DNA of 6,158 bases from Candidatus Gastranaerophilales bacterium (GTDB lineage Bacteria; Cyanobacteriota; Vampirovibrionia; Gastranaerophilales; Gastranaerophilaceae): contig JAJQFK010000107.1 in NCBI GenBank assembly GCA_021201175.1, positions 1 through 6,158 of the forward strand, written 5' to 3'. Made by a program: the position numbers and the translations under genes. Positions 1 through 6,102 of the stretch are shown here, one piece after another. Every line of letters begins with the position of its first letter. Position 1 is the first letter of the stretch. Under the pieces are notes generated by a model that was not told the origin of the DNA, did not search any database, and was given only the letters and a program-made list of their open reading frames with translations.

Positions 1-1
1 T

Positions 2-817
2 TATACAAATCCTCTGATGATTGATATAAAAGAAACATACGAAAGAAATAATTTAAAGAATGCATTGCTGCAACTTGCCCAAAAATACAAAAAAATAGAA
101 CCTTCTGTATATGTTTGGGATTATACTACCGGCTCTTATGTTGATATAAATGCCGATACGGCTTATTCTGCCGCGAGTATTATTAAACTGCCTGTTCTTA
201 TTGAAATGTTTAGAGAAATTGAACAGGGGAAATTTAGTCTGGATGATAAAATGGTTTTGGAGGATTATTATCGTGCGCCGGGTTCCGGGAAACTTCAATA
301 TTCTCAAGGCGGTATAGCTCATTCTATGGACTATCTTGCAAAAATAATGATAGAAAACTCCGATAATTCATCTACAAATATGATAATTTCAAAAATGGGC
401 GGAATGCCTCAAGTAAATAGAGCCATAAAGAAATGGGGATTAAAAACAACGCATTTATCTGCATGGCTTCCGGATATGGGCGGTACTAACCTGACAACAG
501 CGCGTGAATTGGCTAAAATGCTTTATAATATTGATACTACCAGTATATTAACACGCGAGTCTAAACTTCATATATCAGAATATCTTTCTCATGTAAAGAA
601 TAACAGACTTCTTCAAGCCGGACTTCCCTCTAATGCCATATTACTGCATAAAACAGGAGATATAGGTTATGTTCTGGGAGATGCCGGAATTGTTAAAACT
701 CCTTCGGGCAAAAAGTATATTGTCGCTATCCTTGCTAAAAGACCTTACAATAATAAGCAGGGTAAAGATTTTATTGTTGAAGCTTCAAAATTAATATACA
801 ATAATTTAGCTTATTAA
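2..817 (+). CDS. Serine hydrolase, class A beta-lactamase-like fold (5' end outside window)
   Basis: This is a penicillin-recognising serine hydrolase domain. Counting from the ATG at 17, the nucleophile motif S-x-x-K is at residues 54-57 (Ser54, Lys57), SDN at 115-117 and KTG at 212-214, in the usual order and spacing for class A beta-lactamases. The general-base Glu of the class A omega loop (Glu166 in standard numbering) is missing: the segment before the conserved Thr-rich turn reads LPDMGGTNLTT (151-161). From memory, cyanobacterial homologues share this loop, so cell-wall peptidase, esterase or non-hydrolytic roles are as likely as antibiotic cleavage. The frame stays open to the window edge, the ATG at 17 has no Shine-Dalgarno sequence, and no signal peptide is visible. 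The real start, probably with a membrane anchor, therefore lies upstream. The stop is at 815-817. Family assignment is strong; the biochemical role is unsure. Confidence 0.88.
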   Translation, partial: YTNPLMIDIKETYERNNLKNALLQLAQKYKKIEPSVYVWDYTTGSYVDINADTAYSAASIIKLPVLIEMFREIEQGKFSLDDKMVLEDYYRAPGSGKLQYSQGGIAHSMDYLAKIMIENSDNSSTNMIISKMGGMPQVNRAIKKWGLKTTHLSAWLPDMGGTNLTTARELAKMLYNIDTTSILTRESKLHISEYLSHVKNNRLLQAGLPSNAILLHKTGDIGYVLGDAGIVKTPSGKKYIVAILAKRPYNNKQGKDFIVEASKLIYNNLAY

Positions 818-1030
818 CTTATCCGAAAAATGCAATAGACACCGGATTAAGACTGCTCTATATTTCGTTACTTTCAAACAGAATCATTAATTTGAATGAT
901 AACAAACTATTCTTAATTTTATATACTAAATCTTGGATAAAGTTTGCAAATATTACATTGTTTTTTGCATTCTTTACAGTTGTTTGAATATTTTAAAAAA
1001 GCAAAAAACAGATTACTTATTTGGAGCATT
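818..1030. other. Gene-free spacer before the methyltransferase
   Basis: I see no convincing gene or terminator here. The only structure is a 6-bp inverted repeat, ATCATT at 883-888 and AATGAT at 895-900, with a 6-base loop. A TATACT hexamer at 922-927 could be a -10 box, but no fitting -35 lies 16-18 bases upstream. The methyltransferase needs a promoter in this stretch unless it is read through from the hydrolase; I cannot place one with confidence. Confidence 0.4.
1023..1026 (+). promoter_or_regulatory. Ribosome binding site deciding the methyltransferase start
   Basis: GGAG lies 4 bases before the ATG at 1031. The spacing is short but workable. It favours this ATG over the in-frame TTG at 944, which has no Shine-Dalgarno sequence. 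Confidence 0.55.
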
Positions 1031-1903
1031 ATGGGAAAAGTTAATACAAAAAAAGTTTATATTCAAGAACAAACTCCTGATTTAAAGATTGTTGAGGAGA
1101 AAAAAACAAAACCCTACAATGATATTGATTTAAAAAACTGGAAGAATTATTCGCATATAAAAACCGATACCTGGTGGGAATTTCAGTCGAGAGATAATTC
1201 TCATGGTCATTCTAATGAATATCACGGCAACTATATACCGCAAATAGCCAGTCAGCTTTATGAAAGATTTACAAAAAAAGGTGATATTGTTCTGGATTTA
1301 TTTTTAGGTTCGGGAACATCGGCAATAGAAGCTTTAAATATGGACAGAAGATGTATCGGGGTTGAACTTAAACCGGAGCAAACGGAAATAGTAAAAAATA
1401 AATTTTCGCCAAAAGAACTTGTTACCGATGTAAATTTGATTTGTGCAGACAGCGCAGATTCCGGGGTTATAGAAAAAGTTCAGGCAAGATTGGATATTAT
1501 GAGGAGAGATAAAGCTCAATTTCTCATACTACACCCGCCGTATGATGATATTATCAAATTTTCCGATATGAAAGAAGATTTATCTAATTGTGAATCTACA
1601 GAAGAATTTTATGAATTGTTTAAAAAAGTTGCAAAAAACGGGTTTGATTTATTAGAAAAAGGACGTTTCGCCGCATTAATTATCGGGGATAAATATGCAA
1701 ACGGAGAAATTGTTCCTTTAGGTGCAGATTGTGCTGCAAAAATGCGCGAAATAGGGTTTAAAATGAAAGCTGTTATTGTTAAGAACATGGAGGGCAATGA
1801 GCGTGCGAAGGGGAAAACTGCAAATCTTTGGCGGTATCGCGCATTAAATGGCGGTTTTTATATTTTTAAACATGAGTATATATATATATTTCAAAAAGTA
1901 TAA
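1031..1903 (+). CDS. DNA methyltransferase, N6-adenine/N4-cytosine type
   Basis: This 290-residue amino-methyltransferase should transfer a methyl group from S-adenosylmethionine to the exocyclic amine of adenine or cytosine in DNA. A motif X-like segment, YHGNYIPQIA, is at residues 64-73. The SAM-binding motif I, LDLFLGSGTS, is at 88-97. The motif II acidic residue is in GVEL (110-113). Catalytic motif IV is HPPY at 168-171, where most relatives have D, N or S in the first place. Motif I precedes motif IV, which is not the classical beta-class order, and only about 120 residues follow motif IV, leaving little room for a separate target-recognition domain. I recall related solitary methyltransferases with HPPY followed by an IIKFS-like stretch, so His may be normal for the subfamily. 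No restriction endonuclease gene is adjacent, so it may be an orphan enzyme. RNA as substrate is not excluded. The ATG at 1031 is preferred over TTG 944, whose extra 29 residues look non-coding. Confidence 0.87.
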   Translation: MGKVNTKKVYIQEQTPDLKIVEEKKTKPYNDIDLKNWKNYSHIKTDTWWEFQSRDNSHGHSNEYHGNYIPQIASQLYERFTKKGDIVLDLFLGSGTSAIEALNMDRRCIGVELKPEQTEIVKNKFSPKELVTDVNLICADSADSGVIEKVQARLDIMRRDKAQFLILHPPYDDIIKFSDMKEDLSNCESTEEFYELFKKVAKNGFDLLEKGRFAALIIGDKYANGEIVPLGADCAAKMREIGFKMKAVIVKNMEGNERAKGKTANLWRYRALNGGFYIFKHEYIYIFQKV

Positions 1904-1938
1904 ATAAATCCCCGCGGTTTAATACCGGAATTACGAAA

Positions 1939-1944
1939 AAGGAG
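1939..1944 (+). promoter_or_regulatory. Ribosome binding site of the metallo-hydrolase
   Basis: AAGGAG ends 6 bases before the ATG at 1951. It is the strongest Shine-Dalgarno in the window and fixes this start. Confidence 0.8.
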
Positions 1945-1950
1945 AACAGT

Positions 1951-2628
1951 ATGAGGAAATTAACATATTTAGGGCATAGTGCTTTTTTTATAGAAAAGGA
2001 CTGGCACGGAATATTAATTGACCCGTTTATAACCGGAAACCCTATGGCGAATTTTGATTATAAGAAAAAACGCATAACTCATATAATCGTTACACATGCT
2101 CACTTAGACCATCTCGGCGATGCAATAGCAATATCAAAACATTCCGGCGCCGTAATAGTTGCTGTATTTGAACTTGCAAATTATTGTATGGAAAAAGGTG
2201 CTAAAGCTATAGGTGTTAATATTGGCGGAAAACTTAAATTTGACTGGGGAACTGTTAGATTTCTTCCGGCGGTTCATTCAAGTTCTAATCCGGATTTACC
2301 TTATGGCGGACTTGCCGCAAGTGTTTTATTTGATATAGAAGGTACTACAATATATCATGCCGGAGATACTTCTTTAATGAGCGATTTTTCACTAATCGGA
2401 GAAATTTATAATCCATACTATGCGCTGTTGCCGGTAGGCGGATATTATACAATGGATATAGAAGAAGCTGCTATTGCGGCAAAAATGCTTTTTGCAATGG
2501 AAATTATACCTATTCATTACAATACGTTTCCTAACATAAAAGCAGATATACATAAATTTAGTGATTTAATAGAATCGCAGGGACAAAAGTGTCTGCCGCT
2601 AAAAGTAAATGAATATGTTGAACTGTAA
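1951..2628 (+). CDS. Metal-dependent hydrolase, UPF0173 (YtkL-like, metallo-beta-lactamase fold)
   Basis: This is a 225-residue, full-length cytosolic metallo-hydrolase. The metal-binding signature HAHLDH is at residues 49-54 (His49, His51, Asp53, His54). Further ligands of the fold are visible as His109, Asp139 in HAGDT (136-140) and His189 in IPIHYNTFP (186-194), so a complete two-metal site is likely. The N-terminal LGHSAFFIE and the LLPVGG plus MDIEEA segments (159-164 and 168-173) are characteristic of UPF0173 rather than of true beta-lactamases. Members are annotated as metal-dependent hydrolases of unknown substrate; the wider group includes UlaG-type lactonases, so a phosphoester or lactone substrate is only a guess. 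The gene has a strong ribosome binding site, lies 47 bases after the methyltransferase and overlaps the next gene by 20 bases, which points to translational coupling with the DUF3326 protein. Confidence 0.93.
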   Translation: MRKLTYLGHSAFFIEKDWHGILIDPFITGNPMANFDYKKKRITHIIVTHAHLDHLGDAIAISKHSGAVIVAVFELANYCMEKGAKAIGVNIGGKLKFDWGTVRFLPAVHSSSNPDLPYGGLAASVLFDIEGTTIYHAGDTSLMSDFSLIGEIYNPYYALLPVGGYYTMDIEEAAIAAKMLFAMEIIPIHYNTFPNIKADIHKFSDLIESQGQKCLPLKVNEYVEL

Positions 2629-3601
2629 TAGAGAAAAATCTATAGCTGCTATGGTGGTTCCTACGGGAACGGGAGCTTCAATAGGCGGATTCGCCGGTGA
2701 TGCTTCTTTATTAGCCCGAATGATTGCCGAACAAATCAGATTGATAGTTAATCCAAACATTGTGAATGCTGCTTGTTTTTCCGGAATTACCGATAATATG
2801 CTGTATACAGAAGGTTGGAGCCTATCTGAATTTTTTAAAGATAAATTATTTTTGATTCCTTCAAAAAATAACAAAATAGGAATAATTTTTGATAAAGACA
2901 TTTCACAAGGGATTCTAAATGTACACATAAATACTATAAATGCCGTAAAAACAGTATACGGATTAAACCTTGCAGGATATGAAATAACAGAAGAATCTTG
3001 CGGTGTAAGGTTTTATAATACAAAATCCGGTATATCATCCGGCACTGTTATGAATAATAAAACACTTGTAAATGCAGGAAAAAAGCTTATAGATAAAGGG
3101 GCGCAGGTCATTGCGGTTGTATGCAGATTTGAAGAACCGCCGGAGGATAATTATAAATACGGTTCCGGTGTGGATATAGTAGGCGGTGTTGAAGCTGTAA
3201 TTTCGCATTATTTAACACGTGAATTAATGGTTCCCGTAGTTCATGCTCCTGCATTTGAAGATATAACCATTACAAAAGAAATAGTTGATTCAAGAGCTGC
3301 CGCTGAATATATAACTCCGACTTTTTTACCTTGTCTTTTAATTGCGCTTAAAAATGCCCCGTTATTTTCTGTTAAAAAAGTGGAACAATATATAAGTACG
3401 GATAATGTCAAAGCTTTGATTATGCCTTTTAATACATTGGGGTCATCAATCGTTCTTGACGCTCTGGAGCGGAATATTAAAGTAATTGCCGTTAAAGAAA
3501 ATTCATCAGTTTTGAACATTACAAAACATATTATTAAAAAAAATGATATAATTGAAACAGATACGTATAAAACTTGTATACAAATATTAAAGGAATTATA
3601 A
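2609..3601 (+). CDS. DUF3326 domain protein
   Basis: This 330-residue protein matches the remembered pattern of the DUF3326 family, common in cyanobacteria and of unknown function. Family landmarks are the glycine-rich start VVPTGTGASIGGFAGDA (residues 16-32), NPNIVNAA (48-55), YTEGW (66-70), the block GSGVDIVGGVEAVISH (185-200), HAPAF (212-216) and TFLPCLLIAL (238-247). The glycine-rich N-terminus suggests binding of a nucleotide or phosphate ligand, but this is inference. No signal peptide or membrane helix is seen, so it should be cytosolic. The start at 2609 lies inside the end of the metallo-hydrolase gene. An ATG at 2615 is a near-equal alternative, whereas the ATG at 2651 would leave nothing before the conserved VVPTG strand. 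No good Shine-Dalgarno is visible, consistent with ribosomes arriving from the upstream gene. The two proteins probably serve the same process. Confidence 0.88.
   Translation: MNMLNCNREKSIAAMVVPTGTGASIGGFAGDASLLARMIAEQIRLIVNPNIVNAACFSGITDNMLYTEGWSLSEFFKDKLFLIPSKNNKIGIIFDKDISQGILNVHINTINAVKTVYGLNLAGYEITEESCGVRFYNTKSGISSGTVMNNKTLVNAGKKLIDKGAQVIAVVCRFEEPPEDNYKYGSGVDIVGGVEAVISHYLTRELMVPVVHAPAFEDITITKEIVDSRAAAEYITPTFLPCLLIALKNAPLFSVKKVEQYISTDNVKALIMPFNTLGSSIVLDALERNIKVIAVKENSSVLNITKHIIKKNDIIETDTYKTCIQILKEL
3591..3594 (+). promoter_or_regulatory. Ribosome binding site of the pilin-like gene
   Basis: AGGA lies 8 bases before the ATG at 3603, inside the last codons of the DUF3326 gene. This supports expression of the pilin-like gene from the same transcript. 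Confidence 0.6.
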
Positions 3602-3602
3602 A

Positions 3603-4730
3603 ATGAAAAATCGCAAATCCGGATTTACATTGAGTGAAGTATTGATATCTTTTGCAATCATAGGAGTAATTATAGCTTTCACTATGCCTGCATTTAAAAC
3701 CGCTAAAGCTTCCTATGCCGCAACAGGATATTTTGCATACAAAAACCTTCAATCTATGGTAATAAACTTATTCTCAGAAGACTTACTTTCAGAGAACGGC
3801 GGTTCTTCAGATGATTTAACACAAGATTATTCACCCTTGATAAGGTGTGCTTATACGTATAAGTCTTCTTCAAGCGCGACAGCAAATGACTCTATAGGAT
3901 ATAAATACCTTTTAAGACCGGATGAGGTTGGAGATCCTAATAATGATATGGTATATATTTGCCCCGGATATGAGGACGATGATTTATTAAATGATACAGA
4001 TAAATATGAAACTTTTTTTGATACTTCCGTTAATACAAAAACCGATGTCAGTAATACTGCAACTGTTCCGGAGAGTACAAGTATGTTTTGCCGCAGTTTA
4101 GCTGAAATGGCAAATACCGTACAATCAGATTGTAGCAGCTTATATAGCATAAGTAATTCTTCATATATGATTTCAAACTTTGAGCCGGATGAAAGTACTC
4201 CCAATATTATAACAACTAACGGATATAGATTTTTTATTGCTCCGTTCAACAAAAATAGTGATTATGGCTGGACAGTGGCTATTGATTTAAATGGAAAGGA
4301 TAAAAAACCTAATAAGTTAGATACCGGAAATACCAGTGGTAATATACCGCCGGATACTGTTCAATTCGCTGTATTTTCATCAGGGCAAATATTCCCGCTC
4401 GGGGTTTTAGCTGATGGTTTTTACTATACTTCCACCAAGCGTACAATAAGATATATTAATGCCGCAATTAAGGTATCGCAAAGTGACAGTACGGACGAGA
4501 ATCTGGCACGCGGGAAAGTGTATCTTGATGGTACTGATTATTCAACTACTCCTGTAACTATGGATTATAGAACTGCATATTGTACGTCAAAACAAGCAAG
4601 TGAATACTCTGAATATTCTTCCTATTGCAACAGCAGTGTTAGCGAAGTATGTCCCGGAGGCGGAGGAGAAGATACTTACGACAGTTGTACCTTAGATTTG
4701 ATAAAACCGCTATTCAGGTATGGATTATAA
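3603..4730 (+). CDS. Type IV pilin-like / type II secretion pseudopilin protein
   Basis: The protein is 375 residues long. It begins with a short basic leader ending KSG, then the prepilin signature FTLSEVLISFAIIGVIIAF. Prepilin peptidase should cut between Gly7 and Phe8, giving mature Phe1 and the conserved Glu5 (Glu12 of the precursor). The following hydrophobic helix anchors the protein in the inner membrane before assembly. The remainder is a large secreted domain with eight cysteines (82, 120, 163, 177, 327, 342, 350, 362), enough for four disulfides. DLNGKDKKPNKLD at 228-240 resembles the acidic, Gly-containing calcium loop of some pseudopilins. The segment 220-270 (YGWTVAIDLNG to FPLGVLAD) recalls pilin-like proteins of Gastranaerophilales. 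At 375 residues it is far longer than a major pilin, so a minor pilin, adhesin-like tip or secreted effector is more likely. It starts one base after the DUF3326 stop. No other pilus or secretion gene is in the window. Confidence 0.87.
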   Translation: MKNRKSGFTLSEVLISFAIIGVIIAFTMPAFKTAKASYAATGYFAYKNLQSMVINLFSEDLLSENGGSSDDLTQDYSPLIRCAYTYKSSSSATANDSIGYKYLLRPDEVGDPNNDMVYICPGYEDDDLLNDTDKYETFFDTSVNTKTDVSNTATVPESTSMFCRSLAEMANTVQSDCSSLYSISNSSYMISNFEPDESTPNIITTNGYRFFIAPFNKNSDYGWTVAIDLNGKDKKPNKLDTGNTSGNIPPDTVQFAVFSSGQIFPLGVLADGFYYTSTKRTIRYINAAIKVSQSDSTDENLARGKVYLDGTDYSTTPVTMDYRTAYCTSKQASEYSEYSSYCNSSVSEVCPGGGGEDTYDSCTLDLIKPLFRYGL

Positions 4731-4783
4731 CTTTAACAAAAGTTTGTTCTGATAAGATTTCACAGTTGTATACTAAAAAGCGT

Positions 4784-4828
4784 TGCGGGTTAAGAATTTT
4801 GTAAATCCGGAATAAAAATTCTGCCGCA
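4784..4828 (+). repeat. Composite inverted repeat, possible structured RNA
   Basis: An 8-bp perfect repeat, AGAATTTT (4793-4800) and AAAATTCT (4815-4822), encloses a 14-base loop. Outside it, TGCGG (4784-4788) can pair with CCGCA (4824-4828) across a small asymmetric internal loop. A second hairpin, GCCG (4823-4826) with CGGC (4832-4835), shares bases with this one, so the two cannot form together. It may belong to the 3' end of the pilin transcript or the leader of the next gene. Confidence 0.4.
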
Positions 4829-4862
4829 TGCCGGCTGAAAGATATATTGTATAATTATGTAA

Positions 4863-4893
4863 TTGTTCGGAAAAATTTTCCCGAACAAATTTT
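4863..4893 (+). terminator. Probable terminator after the pilin-like gene
   Basis: TTGTTCGG (4863-4870) and CCGAACAA (4881-4888) form a perfect 8-bp stem with a 10-base loop, which can pair further inside (AAAA with TTTT). The stem is followed by ATTTTCTT, a modest U-rich tail. It lies about 130 bases after the pilin stop and could end the three-gene transcript. The weak tail keeps confidence moderate. Confidence 0.5.
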
Positions 4894-4927
4894 CTTGGAC
4901 ATTGTAAGTTATATGTATTTATTGTAA

Positions 4928-4954
4928 AGTTATAATAAGTTTTTCATTATAACT
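4928..4954 (+). repeat. 9-bp inverted repeat containing a TATAAT box
   Basis: AGTTATAAT (4928-4936) and ATTATAACT (4946-4954) are perfect inverted copies around a 9-base spacer. The left arm contains TATAAT (4931-4936), which could be a -10 box for the gene at 5021, but no recognisable -35 sits 16-18 bases upstream. The symmetry would suit an operator for a dimeric repressor; a weak hairpin or chance is also possible. Confidence 0.4.
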
Positions 4955-5007
4955 AACAAAAAATCTTATTAGCGGATTTAAAATAAATGAGGAATAGTAA
5001 AAGACAT

Positions 5008-5013
5008 AAAGGA
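5008..5013 (+). promoter_or_regulatory. Ribosome binding site of the small Ala/Lys-rich protein
   Basis: AAAGGA ends 7 bases before the ATG at 5021 and supports both the start and the reality of this unrecognised gene. Confidence 0.65.
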
Positions 5014-5020
5014 TAGATTT

Positions 5021-5461
5021 ATGAATATTCAGAAAACACAAACAAATCCAAAATCGCATTCCGTTGTTGTGGATGCATATGCCGGCGGTCTTGTTGCCGC
5101 AGGATTACAGAGGATTTTTCTTCCTGCCGAATCTAAAGACGCATTAAAAATTGCAAGAGTCAAAGAAGATGCATTTGTTAAAACGGCAGTTGAAAACGCA
5201 AAAAACATTGCTAAAACACAAGCTGAAAATAAAGCCGGAGAATCCGCCTTTAAAATTAAAACAACGCTCTATGAGCCAAATTTAGAGCAGATAGCTGAAA
5301 ATTCAAAAAATCTTTTTAATTCTATGAAGGAAAAAGCTATTCCTATTAAAAAGAATCTTGCAAAGACGTTTTTTGCAACAGCAGCAGCTATTGCTATAGG
5401 CGAAATTGCACTTAATGCATTTGCAAAAAAATCTGCAAATCAGCGTGTAAATGAAAAATAA
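5021..5461 (+). CDS. Small Ala/Lys-rich protein of unknown function
   Basis: I do not recognise this 146-residue protein. It starts with a polar stretch, then a short hydrophobic glycine-rich segment (DAYAGGLVAAGLQRIF, 18-33). Next comes a long charged region rich in Ala, Lys and Glu (about 38-110) that should be mostly helical and may form a coiled coil. A hydrophobic segment at about 115-135 (FFATAAAIAIGEIALNAFA) could be a membrane helix or a buried amphipathic helix, and the last dozen residues are basic and polar. There is no cleavable signal peptide. The gene has a good ribosome binding site, a 290-base leader and its own strong terminator, so it is probably expressed as a single-gene unit. 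Its composition recalls small lineage-restricted proteins of Gastranaerophilales. A phasin-like or membrane-associated structural role is possible, but nothing in the sequence shows it. Confidence 0.75.
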   Translation: MNIQKTQTNPKSHSVVVDAYAGGLVAAGLQRIFLPAESKDALKIARVKEDAFVKTAVENAKNIAKTQAENKAGESAFKIKTTLYEPNLEQIAENSKNLFNSMKEKAIPIKKNLAKTFFATAAAIAIGEIALNAFAKKSANQRVNEK

Positions 5462-5494
5462 TTTAAAGCAATTTACAAAAATAAATAACTACTT

Positions 5495-5528
5495 AAAAAA
5501 CAGAAAATTATATTTTCTGTTTTTTTTT
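5495..5528 (+). terminator. Rho-independent terminator
   Basis: CAGAAAAT (5501-5508) pairs with ATTTTCTG (5512-5519) around a 3-base loop. Flanking A-run 5495-5500 can extend the stem against the T-run, and nine T residues follow at 5520-5528. It lies 33 bases after the stop at 5461 and separates this gene from tspO. The A-run on the other side means it could also stop transcription from the opposite strand. Confidence 0.9.
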
Positions 5529-5595
5529 ATAAATCCCCCTTTTGTTCTTACATCCGGATAATAAAATAAACATAAAATTCAGCTATATTTTAAAT

Positions 5596-5985
5596 ATGAT
5601 AAATATGCAATGGTATGAAACATTAAATAAACCTTTTTTGAATCCGCCGGAATGGCTGTTTGCGCCGGTATGGATATTCTTATATATAACAATTGCAATA
5701 TCTTTTATTTTATTTATAAAAGACGGAATGAACCGAAAGAAAATTATTCCGCTTATATTTTTTATAATTCAGCTTGCACTTAATATTATTTGGACACCGG
5801 TATTTTTCGGAATGGAAAATATTATAGGCGGTCTTATTATTTTAGTATTTTTATGGATATTCTTGCTTTTAACAATTATAACTTTCTTTAGATTCTCAAA
5901 AGCCGCATCTTTATTGCTTATTCCATATATAATTTGGAGCAGTTTCGCATTTTATCTCAATTTCGGTATTCTTGTATTAAATTAG
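5596..5985 (+). CDS. tspO: TspO/MBR family membrane protein, short form with four helices
   Basis: This is a tryptophan-rich sensory protein of the TspO (translocator protein/peripheral benzodiazepine receptor) family. These inner-membrane proteins bind porphyrins and hydrophobic ligands. Family landmarks are WYETLNKPFLNPPEWLFAPVW (residues 6-26, described here by key residues W6, Y7, K12, P13, P17, P18, W20), QLALNIIWTPVFFG (59-72) and IPYIIWSSFAFYLNF (109-123). Predicted helices are at about 19-41, 49-72, 77-99 and 103-127. The usual first helix, which precedes the WYxxLxKP segment in five-helix TspO proteins, is absent, and only about 65 bases separate the upstream terminator from the ATG. 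That makes 129 residues against the typical 150-160. ATG 5596 is chosen; ATG 5605 is a close alternative, and neither has a clear ribosome binding site. The TTG at 5542 would add only polar residues. It appears to be a single-gene unit. Confidence 0.88.
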   Translation: MINMQWYETLNKPFLNPPEWLFAPVWIFLYITIAISFILFIKDGMNRKKIIPLIFFIIQLALNIIWTPVFFGMENIIGGLIILVFLWIFLLLTIITFFRFSKAASLLLIPYIIWSSFAFYLNFGILVLN

Positions 5986-6060
5986 AACTGTACATTAGAC
6001 TCTGCATTTTTTGCAAACTAACGGAAAATAAAAATATCAATAATGTAAGATTAAAAAAAG

Positions 6061-6089
6061 TTGAAATTTTATAATTCATAATATATACT
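6061..6089 (+). promoter_or_regulatory. Sigma70-type promoter for a gene beyond the right edge
   Basis: TTGAAA (6061-6066) and TATACT (6084-6089) are separated by exactly 17 bases; each matches five of six consensus positions. No gene starts in the remaining bases, so the target should lie past 6158. It is the best promoter match in the window. Confidence 0.55.
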
Positions 6090-6102
6090 TTTATTAAGTA
6101 TA
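6084..6102 (+). repeat. 7-bp inverted repeat overlapping the promoter -10 box
   Basis: TATACTT (6084-6090) and AAGTATA (6096-6102) surround a 5-base loop, and GTTATTTTTT follows. It overlaps the -10 box and the expected start of transcription, so it could be an operator. It could instead be a weak terminator for tspO, about 100 bases downstream of its stop. Confidence 0.4.

Noticed and set aside
53..322. Minus-strand reading frame opposite the serine hydrolase, and similar ones at 1334-1519, 1609-1797, 2599-2928, 3241-3519, 3534-3752 and 3851-4252
   Set aside because: Each lies opposite a well-supported gene, has no recognisable domain or ribosome binding site, and has the composition expected of a shadow frame.
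944..1030. A 29-residue N-terminal extension of the methyltransferase from a TTG start
   Set aside because: There is no Shine-Dalgarno before TTG 944, the residues are unlike the start of related enzymes, and ATG 1031 has GGAG in front of it.
1877..1888. A (TA)6 tract near the end of the methyltransferase gene, as a possible phase-variation switch
   Set aside because: Slippage would change only the last few residues, and the encoded HEYIYIF fits the expected C-terminus, so on/off switching is unlikely.
1915..1927. Hairpin CGGT-loop-ACCG between the methyltransferase and the metallo-hydrolase
   Set aside because: It has only four base pairs and no T-run after it, so it is not a credible terminator.
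4735..4748. AACAAA/TTTGTT inverted repeat just after the pilin stop
   Set aside because: It is AT-rich with almost no loop and lacks a T-tract; chance is sufficient.
5542..5595. An 18-residue extension of TspO from a TTG start
   Set aside because: The start lies only 14 bases after the terminator T-run, has no ribosome binding site, and the residues are polar and not part of the family.
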